DNA of 64,000 nucleotides. Origin: VXOI01 sp965197575 (GTDB lineage Bacteria > Chloroflexota > Dehalococcoidia > Lucifugimonadales > UBA3495). The position numbers and the translations under genes were made by a program. This document shows, one piece after another, positions 24,985-33,372 of this stretch (its first letter is position 1; the number at the start of each line of letters is the position of its first letter). The notes under the pieces are model-generated. The model did no database searches and was not told where the DNA came from. It saw nothing but the letters and a program-made list of their open reading frames with translations. The stretch spans positions 4,464,001 through 4,528,000 of the forward strand of contig OZ240214.1 of NCBI GenBank assembly GCA_965197575.1. Reading direction: 5' to 3'.

Positions 24985-25754
24985 CCGGCAAGTCCACTCT
25001 GCTATTGGAACACCACCTGAAGGAGCTGAAGCTGCCCAGCTTCCTGAGAGAGTACGGCAAGATGGCGGCCCAGTGCGCCGCCGGGAATGTGGACCACCCC
25101 GAATACCTGCTCCGGCTGGCCGAGCTCGAGCCCATCGACCGCCACCAGCGGATGGTGGAACGCCGGGTCAGAGCGGCCCGTTTCCCTGCCGTAAAGAGTC
25201 TGGACACCTTCGACCTCCTGGCCATACCCTCGGTGAACAAGGCCCTTGTGATGGAACTGGCCCGTTGCGAATACGTCGAGCGCCGTGAAAACGTCATCGC
25301 CGTCGGCAACAGCGGCACCGGCAAGAGTCACATCGCCCTCGGTTTGGGCTTGGCCGCCTGCCAGCGCGGGATGTCCGTGGGCTTCACCACCGCCGCAGCC
25401 CTAGTGCATGAACTGATGGAGGCCAGGGATGAGAGGCGTCTGCTCAATCTGCAACGTCAGCTAGCCCGCCTGAACCTGCTGATCATCGACGAACTGGGCT
25501 TCGTGCCCCTTTCCCGCACCGGAGCGGAACTGCTCTTCGAGATCTTCAGCCAGCGCTACGAGCGGGGCTCCACCCTGGTAACGGCCAACCTCCCCTTCGA
25601 CTAGTGGACCGATGTCTTCGGCTAGGAACGCCTCACCGGCGCGCTGCTGGACCGCCTCACTCACCACGTCCATATCCTGGAGATGAACGGCGAAAGCTAC
25701 CGCCTCAAGCGCAGCAGGGAGAACGCTGTGCCCCAAGCTCCGGACGACGTCTAA
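24981..25754 (+). pseudogene. istB: IstB ATPase (IS21 family) with two in-frame amber codons
   Basis: The AAA+ helper of IS21 transposition. MTGKSTLLLEHHLKELKLP opens the protein; Walker A is GNSGTGKSHIA, Walker B LLIIDELGF. The frame is interrupted by TAG at 25602-25604 (after NLPFD) and TAG at 25623-25625 (after WTDVFG), where intact homologues read FDEWxxVFGxERLTGALLDRL. The rest continues in frame to TAA at 25752. Both lesions are explained by single base changes. Confidence 0.88.
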
Positions 25755-26169
25755 CCCTCGCGCAACACCCAGTCGGCTCACATCCTCTGATTCCGTCTCC
25801 AACTCTCCCTGCCCAGCCAACTGCCACCACGCTGGTGGTCCACCATTCCGCCGCCCTAGTGGCCCGCTTTGCCGCCGCCATTGACAAAGGACCGAGGAAA
25901 CGCTCTGCGAAGTCAAGCAGCGATACATCACGTCCATCGAGTATGCCGGAACTCTGGCAGTAACCTGTATTACGGTCAATTCTCCGTCGGCAATGATGTT
26001 GGCTGGGAGGGCGATGATCCCGGTGATGACATCGGGAAGGTGGATCCCGTGATTACCCATCTTCTGCCGTCAGGACATCTGAGTGTCTCAGCCTTCAGAA
26101 TTCTGTCCCTCTTGACCTTTATGCCAACGGAGGGAGTGGCGTTGCCTCCGGATCACTACCTGACCGCTG

Positions 26170-26629
26170 TTAGTCTCGGCGATTATCCTCGGTTTCAGCA
26201 CGCTCCAGATCCCGAGCAAACTCATGCAGAGTTTCCAGTAGGACCAATTTTCTCCGTCCCATGCGGAAATAACGCAAAGCCCCCGATCTCAAGTATTCTC
26301 CAGTGTTGAAGGCGCAACGCCTAGTATTACAACGACGGTTGTCGTGATAGGGCTCTTGGGAGTCCCTTCCCGGATATAGGCCAGCTTGCACGACAGCTTC
26401 CCGCCCGACCGTTCCCAAGTGCAATTTCTACTCACGAGGCACCCAATTTGATGAAGCGTCGTTGTAATACTAGGAGGGTGGCCGCCTGCTCGACCGACAC
26501 GGCAACCGGGAGAGGAGTAGCAACCAGGGTCTCCCTGTGGCGGCACAAATCTGCCTCGTCAACCAACGTACCGATCCGGCACAGGATAGCCCTAAGCCGC
26601 CGTTCTTCGGATCCAGTTTCCCTGCCCAT
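26170..26629 (-). pseudogene. Excisionase/MerR-type helix-turn-helix gene disrupted by a MITE
   Basis: Reading the minus strand, VAVSVEQAATLL (ending near 26474) is the start of an HTH_17-type DNA-binding domain. Its continuation LGVAPSTLEN lies beyond the 26322-26472 insertion, and after one more frameshift YLRSGALRYFRMGRRKLV and LHEFARDLERAE complete the domain. Joining the flanks at CTAG gives AATLLGVAPSTL, a convincing HTH. Proteins of this kind are Xis-like partners of tyrosine integrases such as the one at 27063. The original start is uncertain. Confidence 0.6.
26322..26472. mobile_element. IS630/Tc1-type MITE
   Basis: A 17-bp perfect inverted repeat CTAGTATTACAACGACG (26321-26337 and inverse 26457-26473) encloses a non-coding core. 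The insertion point fits a CTAG target with TA duplication, the preference of IS630/Tc1-mariner transposases. Removing it restores the reading frame of the surrounding HTH gene at that point. No transposase gene for it is in the window. Confidence 0.7.
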
Positions 26630-27062
26630 ATGAGTTCATAGCCTCCGTTTGCTCCGCGCCTCTCCCCGTACATTCACCTTTGCCGATGCTTTTTCACCCA
26701 ACCCGAGGTTGTACTGCACCCGTGGCTACAATGAAGCTTGCCTGCATCGACTCCGCTGTTTCGAGCCGCTGTTCATCCAAATTCCTTTGCTGGGGTGATA
26801 TAGCGCCAGGATGGACTCCGCTGTGGACTCAACGACATTCCGTCAAGCCAGCCGGCTTCGATGGTCTCAAGTGATCCATCGGGTTCATGACCACGAAGTC
26901 ATCAAAGTCCTTATACAACGAGTTCTGGTATACAGGGTTTGTTGCTAACGGGAGAAACCTGGCAAGGTCTGTTCAGTTTCACGTCGAGACGTTGGGTCTT
27001 ACAGCCCCTGGGCCGTCTCCCGCATTTATCAATTCAGCAATCAAAAAGAAGAGGGTAATGAG

Positions 27063-28185
27063 ATGAGAGGACACATTCGAAAACGGGGGGATCGCTCTTG
27101 GGCTATCGTCGTCGACGCAGGCTTTGATGCCGACACTGGGAAGCGCCGGCAAAAGTGGATTAGCGTGAAGGGCACAAAAAAAGACGCTGAAAAGAAGCTC
27201 GCCGAAGTAGTCCGTGATTTGGACACCGGCACCTTGGTTGAACCGTCGCGTATAACTATGTCTTCGTATCTGGATCAATGGATGCGGGACTATGTGGCCA
27301 CTTCAGGCCGGCCTAGAACAGCAAGAGGGTACAAGACGATCGTGAAGCGCCTTCAGCGCGGTTCGCTGGGTCGAATTAAAATGACCGGGAATTAAAATGA
27401 CCGGGTTGAAGGCCACTCACGTCCAGAGGTATTATTCCGAACTCCTGGAAGAAGGGCTGTCCGCTCAGACAGTGCACCATCACCACAGCCTGCTGCGGGA
27501 GGCACTTGGCCAGGCAGTCAAGTGGGATACGCTGGCCCAGAACGTGATGAGTCGAGTGACCCCTCCGAAGGTGTCCAGGCCGGAGATTCGGACTCTGACG
27601 GAAGCCGAAGTTCGCCTGCTAATGGAACAGGCAAAGGGAACTGACTATCACCTCCCCATTCACATCGCGCTTCATACCGGTCTGCAAAGGTCGGAGATAT
27701 GCGGACTCCTCTGGACCGATGTGGGCCTGGCAAGGAATTCGCTCTCCGTTGTCCGTACGATGGTCTCGATTGAAGGAGACCCGACGCATTTGGACGAGCC
27801 GAAGTCCCAGCGTTCCCGAAGGGTGGTTGCTTTCGGACCGAATACCACGGCTCTATTGAGGGAGCGTAGGGAGATGGTGGAAAAAGTGGGGCTGGCGGAC
27901 AGGTCGCAGGTTTGCGGCCGGCGAGACGGCGGTAGTATGATACCTGATGTCGTGCCGCGAAAATTCAACGAAATTGCAAACGCCTGCGGGATTTCCGACG
28001 TGCGCTTCCATGACCTCAGGCATACTCACGCGACTCACCTGCTCACATCAGGGGTGCTGGTCCATGTTGTATCGGCTAGGTTAGGGCATGCCAGCATACA
28101 GACTACGGTGGACGTTTACGGACACGTTCTCCCGGCCTCAGACGTGGAAGCAGGGCTGGTTATGGAGCGTCGGCTGGCGGAGTGA
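27063..28185 (+). pseudogene. Tyrosine recombinase (phage/ICE-type integrase), frameshifted by a tandem duplication
   Basis: N-terminal Arm-DNA-binding and SAM-like domains (RGHIRKRGDRSWAIVVDAG, YLDQWMRDYVATSGR), then the catalytic domain with ALHTGLQRSEICGLLW (catalytic Arg), VRFHDLRHTHATHLL (H-x-x-R) and ARLGHASIQTTVDVYGH (nucleophile Tyr). A 16-bp exact tandem duplication (27374-27405) causes a stop after KMTGN; removing one copy gives RIKMTGLKATHVQ and one full-length integrase of about 368 residues. All catalytic residues are intact, so loss of function is recent or reversible. tRNA-Thr follows 64 bases downstream. Confidence 0.9.
27374..27405 (+). repeat. 16-bp tandem duplication disrupting the integrase
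   Basis: Two exact adjacent copies of AATTAAAATGACCGGG. Contraction to one copy restores the integrase frame. Confidence 0.95.
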
Positions 28186-28249
28186 CGTTTGCAAAATGTT
28201 TGCAAAACACGACGCAGCATAGGGAAACCTCTCCATATTCGTATCTGAA

Positions 28250-28324
28250 GCCGGTGTAGCTCAGTGGCAGAGCAGCGGTTTCGTAAACCGCAGGTCAAGG
28301 GTTCGAATCCCCTCACCGGCTCCA
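28250..28324 (+). tRNA. tRNA-Thr (anticodon CGT)
   Basis: Cloverleaf: acceptor GCCGGTG/CACCGGC, D-stem GCTC/GAGC, anticodon stem GCGGT/ACCGC with loop TTCGTAA (anticodon CGT at 28282-28284), T-arm with TTCGAAT (one A-C mismatch in the stem), discriminator T and encoded CCA. Adjacent to the broken integrase; tRNA genes are common integrase targets. Confidence 0.95.
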
Positions 28325-28345
28325 TCAATGTCATATACGCGCACG

Positions 28346-28375
28346 AAGCCCCGACATCGACCGGGGCTTTTGCTT
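28346..28375 (+). terminator. Rho-independent terminator after tRNA-Thr
   Basis: The stem AAGCCCCG/CGGGGCTT with loop ACATCGAC, followed by TTGCTT. Confidence 0.75.
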
Positions 28376-28410
28376 GCGGGATTTCAGGCAACCGCCCCGA
28401 ACTCTCTCCC

Positions 28411-28419
28411 TGCTATAAT
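28411..28419 (+). promoter_or_regulatory. Extended -10 promoter
   Basis: TGCTATAAT (28411-28419) with a perfect -10 and TG extension; no clear -35. It lies 39 bases before the LLM gene at 28458. Confidence 0.55.
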
Positions 28420-28457
28420 GACGCAACTATAGCTTTGGATAGGGGCGGGATTCGCTT

Positions 28458-29570
28458 ATGAAATTTGGACTCTTTTACCAGATTCAGGTGCCCAAGCCCT
28501 GGAGCGAGCAGAGCGAGGCCAAGCGCATTTGGGAGGCGCTCGACCAGATCGCCTTCGCCGAGGAGATGGGCTACGACAGCGTTTGGTTCTCCGAACACCA
28601 CTTCCGGCCCGAGTGGTCCCACAACAGCGCCCCCGACCTGACGCTGGCCGCCGTCACCCAGCGCACCTCCCGCATCCGCATGGGCATCGGCGTGGTACTG
28701 GCCCCCATTCACCATCCGCTGCACACCGCTGCCCGGATGTCCACCCTGGACATTCTCAGCAAGGGCCGGGTGGACGTGGGTTTGGGGCGCACCGGCTATC
28801 CGTACCAGTTGACTCCTTACGGCACGAATCTGGAAGACACCCGGGGGATGTGGGAGGAGTTCGCCCACGTTCTGCCCCGGATCTGGACCGAGGAGACGGT
28901 CAGCCACGAGGGCGAGTATTACCAGATCCCACCCCGCCAGGTGCTGCCCAAGCCGTTGCAGAAACCCCATCCACCCCTGTGGTCGGCCTGCGCCAGCGAG
29001 GAGACCACCCGCCGGGCCGGAGAGATGGGACTGGGCGCGCTGGTGGGCAGCGAGGGAGGCCCGGACCGCGTCGGCAGCACGCTGGAGCTATACCAGAAGA
29101 GTCTGAAATCGGCCAAGCCGAACGGCGGAGTCATCAACAACCAGAATGCGCTGATGACGGCGGGTTACTGCCACGAAGACGCCGCAACGGCCCGCAGCCG
29201 GGGCACCGAGTTGGTGACCTGGTACCTGCACCAGCAGCGGGAACGCGCCCGCTTGGTGTGGCGGGGCGTCGACCCGGAGACCGTCCCTCCCGACTATCAA
29301 GGCTACTACCAGCGCGACATGCGGCTGGCCGAAGGCCCTCACCCCGGCGACCCCACACCGGAGGACGTGGTCAAGGCCGGAACGTCGTTCTGCATGGGCA
29401 CGCCCGACGACTGCATCAAGTTCGTGGAGAATTACGAGGCCATGGGCATCGAGCAGGTCTTCTGCCTCAGCGCCATCGGTCCGGCGACTCACGAAGAAAC
29501 GATGAACACGCTGGCCATGTTCGGCAAGCACGTCATACCCCACTTCAAGCAGAAGGAAAAGGCCGCTTAG
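28458..29570 (+). CDS. LLM-class flavin-dependent oxidoreductase (bacterial luciferase-like)
   Basis: 370 residues. MKFGLFYQIQVPKPW at the N-terminus, then IAFAEEMGYDSVWFSEHHF (the EHHF motif typical of LuxA-like monooxygenases), IRMGIGVVLAPIHHPL, AARMSTLDILSKGRVDVGLG and YYQIPPRQVLPKPLQKPHPP. These FMNH2- or F420H2-dependent TIM-barrel enzymes oxidise varied organic substrates. It is followed ten bases later by a second LLM gene, forming a pair; the substrate is unknown. Confidence 0.9.
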   Translation: MKFGLFYQIQVPKPWSEQSEAKRIWEALDQIAFAEEMGYDSVWFSEHHFRPEWSHNSAPDLTLAAVTQRTSRIRMGIGVVLAPIHHPLHTAARMSTLDILSKGRVDVGLGRTGYPYQLTPYGTNLEDTRGMWEEFAHVLPRIWTEETVSHEGEYYQIPPRQVLPKPLQKPHPPLWSACASEETTRRAGEMGLGALVGSEGGPDRVGSTLELYQKSLKSAKPNGGVINNQNALMTAGYCHEDAATARSRGTELVTWYLHQQRERARLVWRGVDPETVPPDYQGYYQRDMRLAEGPHPGDPTPEDVVKAGTSFCMGTPDDCIKFVENYEAMGIEQVFCLSAIGPATHEETMNTLAMFGKHVIPHFKQKEKAA

Positions 29571-29580
29571 GAGCTGAACT

Positions 29581-30465
29581 ATGAAAGCAGGCGTGGTATT
29601 TCCCCAGACTGAAATCGGGGCCGACCCGGCGGCGGTTCGCGACTACGTGCAGGCTGCCGAGGGCTTGGGCTACTCTCACCTTATCGTCTACGATCATGTG
29701 CTGGGGGCCGACACCAGCAAACATGAGAACTGGGTTGGAGGCTACACCCTGGAGAGCATGTTTCACGAGCCTTTCGTGCTGTTCGGCTACCTGGCCGGCA
29801 TAACCACTTCCCTTGAATTCGTCACGGCGGTCCTGATTCTGGGGCAGCGGGAGACGGCCTTGGTGGCGAAGCAGGCGGCGGAGGTCGACGTGCTCAGCGG
29901 TGGGCGCTTGCGTTTGGGCATCGGCGTGGGCTGGAACCACGTGGAGTACGAGGCGCTGAACAAGAACTTCAACGACCGGGGCCGCCGTGCCTCAGAGCAG
30001 ATCGAGCTGCTGCGCGCGCTCTGGACCCAGGATGTGGTCGACTTCCACGGGCGGGACCACGACGTGACCCACGCGGGCATCAATCCGTTGCCGATTCAGC
30101 GGCCCATTCCCATTTGGTTGGGCGCGGGAGGACGGGCCAACCCGGTGCCCACCGACCGGGTGCTGCGCCGTGTCGCCCGGTACGCCGACGGCTGGTTCCC
30201 CCAGATGCAGCCTGTCGCTGACGCGGAAGCGACGGTTGCCCGTCTAGCCGGGTTCGCCCAAGGGTACGGGCGGGACCCGTCGGACATCCAAATGGAGGCC
30301 AGAATCAATGCTGGGGACGGCGACCCCGAGTTCTGGCAGGAACAATCGGCCGCCTGGCAGGGCTTGGGCGCAACCCATATTTCCATCAACACCATGCGCG
30401 CCGGCTACCAGTCGCCCCAGGACCACATCAACGCCATCCAGCAGTTCCGCGAGGTGGTTGGATAG
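29581..30465 (+). CDS. LLM-class F420-dependent oxidoreductase
   Basis: 294 residues from ATG with GGAGCTGAACT upstream. MKAGVVFPQTEIGADPAAVRDY at the N-terminus, AEGLGYSHLIVYDHVLGAD, TAVLILGQRETALVAKQAAE, DVLSGGRLRLGIGVGWNHVEYE and RPIPIWLGAGGR are typical of the F420-binding LLM branch. Probably co-transcribed with the preceding LLM gene and the DUF4160-DUF2442 gene two bases downstream. Confidence 0.9.
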   Translation: MKAGVVFPQTEIGADPAAVRDYVQAAEGLGYSHLIVYDHVLGADTSKHENWVGGYTLESMFHEPFVLFGYLAGITTSLEFVTAVLILGQRETALVAKQAAEVDVLSGGRLRLGIGVGWNHVEYEALNKNFNDRGRRASEQIELLRALWTQDVVDFHGRDHDVTHAGINPLPIQRPIPIWLGAGGRANPVPTDRVLRRVARYADGWFPQMQPVADAEATVARLAGFAQGYGRDPSDIQMEARINAGDGDPEFWQEQSAAWQGLGATHISINTMRAGYQSPQDHINAIQQFREVVG

Positions 30466-30467
30466 AG

Positions 30468-31088
30468 ATGGGCGCTGAAGCAAGACACATTCCGGCTGAC
30501 CAGCGGCAGCCACCAGTAGAGGTATCCTGGTTCTCTGGAATCACAATCGAGATGTGCTTCGATGCCCATGACCCTCCACATTTTCACGCCACATACGATG
30601 ACCAGCAGGCCGTGATCGGGTTGGAAGGCACAGTTTTGCAAGGTTCGCTCTCCCCGCGGTGCCTCGAAGACGTGCGCGAGTGGGTATCGCTCCGTGAGAC
30701 TCAACTCCGGGAAGCTTGGGAGCGGAGTCAGCGCGGCGAGCACCCTGGCCCGATACCTTCCCTGGATGAGGATGATGAATTGGTAGGGCCGGGCGGATTC
30801 CAACCCAAGCCAATCGAAGTAAAGGCCCTTCCAAATCACCGCATTTGGATAAGCTACGCCGATGGCCCTTCCGGAGAGATCGACCTGTCTCACCTGGCCG
30901 GTAAGGGTGTTTTCAAGGCTTGGGACGATCCCGAGTTTTTCAAAGCGGTTTATATCGAACCCGATTTCGGGGCAATTGCTTGGAGTGATGAGATTGACCT
31001 CTGCCCTGACGCTCTCTACCTGGAACTAACAGGCATGTCGGTGGAGGAACTATTCCCCAGCCTCCGCGGGCAATCTGTAGATGCCTGA
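30468..31088 (+). CDS. DUF4160-DUF2442 fusion protein
   Basis: 206 residues. The N-terminal domain (about residues 19-100) is DUF4160: VSWFSGITIEMCFDAHDPPHFHATYDD, with the hallmark HDPPHFHA. The C-terminal domain (about 117-195) is DUF2442: HRIWISYADGPSGEIDLSHL, GVFKAWDDPEFFKAVYIEP and GAIAWSDEIDLCPDALY. These two families are usually encoded by adjacent separate genes and are sometimes listed as toxin-antitoxin-like; here they are one polypeptide. It starts two bases after the LLM gene and overlaps a second DUF4160 gene by eight bases. Confidence 0.85.
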   Translation: MGAEARHIPADQRQPPVEVSWFSGITIEMCFDAHDPPHFHATYDDQQAVIGLEGTVLQGSLSPRCLEDVREWVSLRETQLREAWERSQRGEHPGPIPSLDEDDELVGPGGFQPKPIEVKALPNHRIWISYADGPSGEIDLSHLAGKGVFKAWDDPEFFKAVYIEPDFGAIAWSDEIDLCPDALYLELTGMSVEELFPSLRGQSVDA

Positions 31089-31341
31089 ACTGTCGCGGTT
31101 CAACGGCATTATTATACGTATGTTTACTAACGACCACGGCCCGCCGCATTTCCATGCCTTACACGCCGGAGTTCAGGCAAAGTTCTTTCTGGGAAGCTCC
31201 GAATTGAGCAAAGGTAGGCTACACCCAACCGCCCATGGGCGAGTGCTTGAGTGGGCCAGGCTACACCAAGACGAACTCCAGGATGCTTGGGCGCGGTGTC
31301 GAGCACAACTGCCGCCCGGCCGCATCGCCCCACTGGAGTAA
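31081..31341 (+). CDS. Stand-alone DUF4160 protein
   Basis: An 86-residue DUF4160 domain (IIIRMFTNDHGPPHFHALHAG, where PPHFHA is the family signature). It overlaps the end of the upstream fusion gene, so translation is likely coupled. It is the second DUF4160 in a row and diverged from the first, so the pair may be partners rather than recent copies. Function unknown. Confidence 0.8.
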   Translation: MPELSRFNGIIIRMFTNDHGPPHFHALHAGVQAKFFLGSSELSKGRLHPTAHGRVLEWARLHQDELQDAWARCRAQLPPGRIAPLE

Positions 31342-31348
31342 CACTATC

Positions 31349-32062
31349 GTGTGCGGCAGGTTCACGTTGGTCTCCAACATCAGCGAGTTGCAGGGGCGTT
31401 TCGGCTTCCTCAGCGAGTACACTTCGCTGGAGCCGCGTTACAACATTGCGCCCACCGACCAGGTGTTGACCGTGACCAACGACGGCTACCGGAAGGGCGA
31501 GATGATGCGGTGGGGGCTGGTGCCATCGTGGGCCAAGGACCTCAAAGTCGGCAGCCGGATGATCAACGCGGTGAGCGAGACCGCCGCCGCCAAACCCGCC
31601 TTCCGCACCGCCTTTCGCAAGCGCCGCTGCTTGGTGCTGGCCAGCGGATTCTACGAGTGGAAGAAGGACGGCAAGACGCGCATCCCCCAATACATATTCC
31701 TGAAGTCGGGGGAGCCAATGGCCTTTGCCGGGTTGTGGGAGCTCTGGAAATCGCCCGCTGGCGAATGGGTGCGATCATGCTCCATCCTCACCACCGCCGC
31801 CAATTCCTTCATCGAGCCGGTGCATAACCGGATGCCGGTAGTCCTTTCCGCCGAGACCGAGTCCCTGTGGCTCGACCCGGTGACCGAAGACCCTGAGACG
31901 CTCCAGCGTCTGCTCATACCGGCCCCTTCGGAGTCGCTGGACTCCTACGCCGTCTCCGGCGCGGTCAACAACGTGCGCAACAAGGGGCCGGAGTGCTTAG
32001 GCCCGGCGACCGCTCCTTTGAAGACCGAACCGGCGCAAAGCGACGGCCGGCTGTTCAGCTAG
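31349..32062 (+). CDS. SRAP/HMCES-family protein (SOS response-associated peptidase, YedK-like)
   Basis: 237 residues from a GTG at 31349, which places CGRF directly after the initiator so that Cys2 becomes the N-terminal nucleophile. Blocks: CGRFTLVSN, PRYNIAPTDQVLTV, MRWGLVPSWAKD, MINAVSETAAAKPAFR, RRCLVLASGFYEWKKDG (FYEW signature), IPQYIF, FAGLWE and EPVHNRMPVVL with the conserved histidine. This family crosslinks covalently to abasic sites in single-stranded DNA to protect them. It begins seven bases after the DUF4160 gene. Confidence 0.93.
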   Translation: MCGRFTLVSNISELQGRFGFLSEYTSLEPRYNIAPTDQVLTVTNDGYRKGEMMRWGLVPSWAKDLKVGSRMINAVSETAAAKPAFRTAFRKRRCLVLASGFYEWKKDGKTRIPQYIFLKSGEPMAFAGLWELWKSPAGEWVRSCSILTTAANSFIEPVHNRMPVVLSAETESLWLDPVTEDPETLQRLLIPAPSESLDSYAVSGAVNNVRNKGPECLGPATAPLKTEPAQSDGRLFS

Positions 32063-32085
32063 CAACTGAAGCATCCGGGGCGCTC

Positions 32086-33276
32086 ATGGGGCGGCGGCGG
32101 CTTTTCATGGCGGTAATGACGCTGGCCGCCCATTTGGCCGCCGGGCTCAACCTTTTCGCCGTATCGCCGCTGCTTCCCCTGGCCATCGAGGAATATGGCA
32201 TCAGCCGGGCGGAGGCTGGACTGCTGGTTTCCATGCCCATGCTGCTGGGGGCGGTTATCGGGATCCCCGGCGGGATGCTGGTGGCCCGAATTGGACTGCG
32301 GCGGGCCTACCTGTGGGGGTGGATCGCAATGGCCCTGCTGGCCCTCACGGCGGTCGCGCCCAACTTCTACACCCTGCTCATCTTACGGCTGGCCTACGGG
32401 GTTGGACTGGCGCTCATGGTCGCCGCCACCGGACCATTGGTGATGCAATGGTTCCGGCCCAGGGAAGTGCTGCGCATCAACGCCCTCAACACCGCCATCC
32501 TCAGCTTGGGCATAGCCATCTCCGTGGCCGGGGCGGTCCCTCTGGCGGGACTGATGGGCTGGAAGATGACTCTGACCGTGTTCGCCGGCATCGGAGTCCT
32601 CGGGGCCATCATCTGGCCCGCCGCCCCCAAGGACAACTACGCAGGGCCAAGACGGCATATGGGCATTTCCTTGCGGGAAGTATTCACCGTCCTGCGGGGG
32701 CGAGCGGTGGTGTTGCTGGTGGCCGCCGATGCCGGAATTTTCATCCAGTACACTGCGTTGACCACATGGCTGCCCACCTTCTATAAAGAGGAACGGGGCA
32801 TTTCCTTGTCGGAAGCGGGCTTCGTGACGGGGATATTGCCCTTCGTTGGCATGGTCGCGGTATTGGCCGGAGGGACGATCCCGCTGCGGTTCCAATCTTA
32901 CCGGGGCGTGCTGGTCTTCTCTGGGATTCTGGCCATCCTGGGCGGGTTGGGCTCATTCCTCTTCGACCATGCGTTGGGCATCTACGCCTCGGTCGTATTG
33001 CTGGGAGTGGGGTCCTGGCTATATGTGCCCACCTTGCTGACCCTGCCCATGCGTTTGGCCGGAGCGACCCCAGAACGGGTGGCGGCGATCTGGGGATCGT
33101 TTATGACTTTCTCCGGCCTGGGGATGTTCATCTTCCCTATCCTGGTCGGCGAGCTCCACGACACCACCGGCTCATTCTTCCCCGGATTCGCCATCTGCGC
33201 TGTGGCAAGCTGGACGCTGCTGCTTGCCGGTCTCTTCATGCCGCGCAATGCGGCCGCCCCAAGAGCCGCAGCCTAG
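32086..33276 (+). CDS. MFS transporter
   Basis: 396 residues from the ATG at 32086; the open frame begins further upstream but overlaps the SRAP gene. About 12 membrane helices. N-terminal half includes LAIEEYGISRAEAGLLVSMPMLLGAVIGIPGGMLVARIGLRRAY (first part of which is the usual loop 2-3 region) and VMQWFRPREVLRIN. Resembles cyanate/nitrate-type or CynX-like MFS carriers in general pattern, but the substrate cannot be assigned. Confidence 0.85.
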   Translation: MGRRRLFMAVMTLAAHLAAGLNLFAVSPLLPLAIEEYGISRAEAGLLVSMPMLLGAVIGIPGGMLVARIGLRRAYLWGWIAMALLALTAVAPNFYTLLILRLAYGVGLALMVAATGPLVMQWFRPREVLRINALNTAILSLGIAISVAGAVPLAGLMGWKMTLTVFAGIGVLGAIIWPAAPKDNYAGPRRHMGISLREVFTVLRGRAVVLLVAADAGIFIQYTALTTWLPTFYKEERGISLSEAGFVTGILPFVGMVAVLAGGTIPLRFQSYRGVLVFSGILAILGGLGSFLFDHALGIYASVVLLGVGSWLYVPTLLTLPMRLAGATPERVAAIWGSFMTFSGLGMFIFPILVGELHDTTGSFFPGFAICAVASWTLLLAGLFMPRNAAAPRAAA

Positions 33277-33293
33277 GCCCAGCCTGCCCCGGA

Positions 33294-33322
33294 TTGACAA
33301 GGCAAATGCTGGCGCGTAGGGT
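33294..33322 (+). promoter_or_regulatory. Probable sigma70 promoter
   Basis: A perfect TTGACA (33294-33299), 17-base spacer and weak TAGGGT (33317-33322), 50 bases before the gene at 33373. Confidence 0.5.
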
Positions 33323-33372
33323 TAAGCCGAAATCGCCCCTTATGATTCTGGGAGATATTCCGGGAGGTAACG

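Larger units (their letters stand above)
24009..25886. mobile_element. IS21-family element, 5'-truncated
   Basis: Contains the 3' part of istA and all of istB. The right end carries IS21-style repeated terminal motifs (TGGTCCACCATTCCGCCGCC, then TGGCCCGCTTTGCCGCCGCC) and finishes ATTGACA near 25886. The left part is lost at the IS66 boundary. Confidence 0.75.
25887..27062. other. Degenerate region between IS remnants and integrase
   Basis: GC content appears lower than in neighbouring chromosomal genes. Apart from the disrupted helix-turn-helix gene and its MITE (26170-26629), I see no supportable gene. A minus-strand open frame near 25461-26060 and a plus-strand frame at 25869-26309 have no recognisable protein features. 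Confidence 0.5.

Noticed and set aside
25869..26309. A 146-codon plus-strand frame between the IS21 remnant and the HTH gene
   Set aside because: It crosses the IS21 terminus and antisense HTH remnant, has no recognisable domain and no clear ribosome-binding site.
31235..31348. Upstream in-frame extension of the SRAP gene
   Set aside because: The family requires Cys directly after the initiator; the GTG at 31349 provides this, whereas the extension overlaps the DUF4160 gene.
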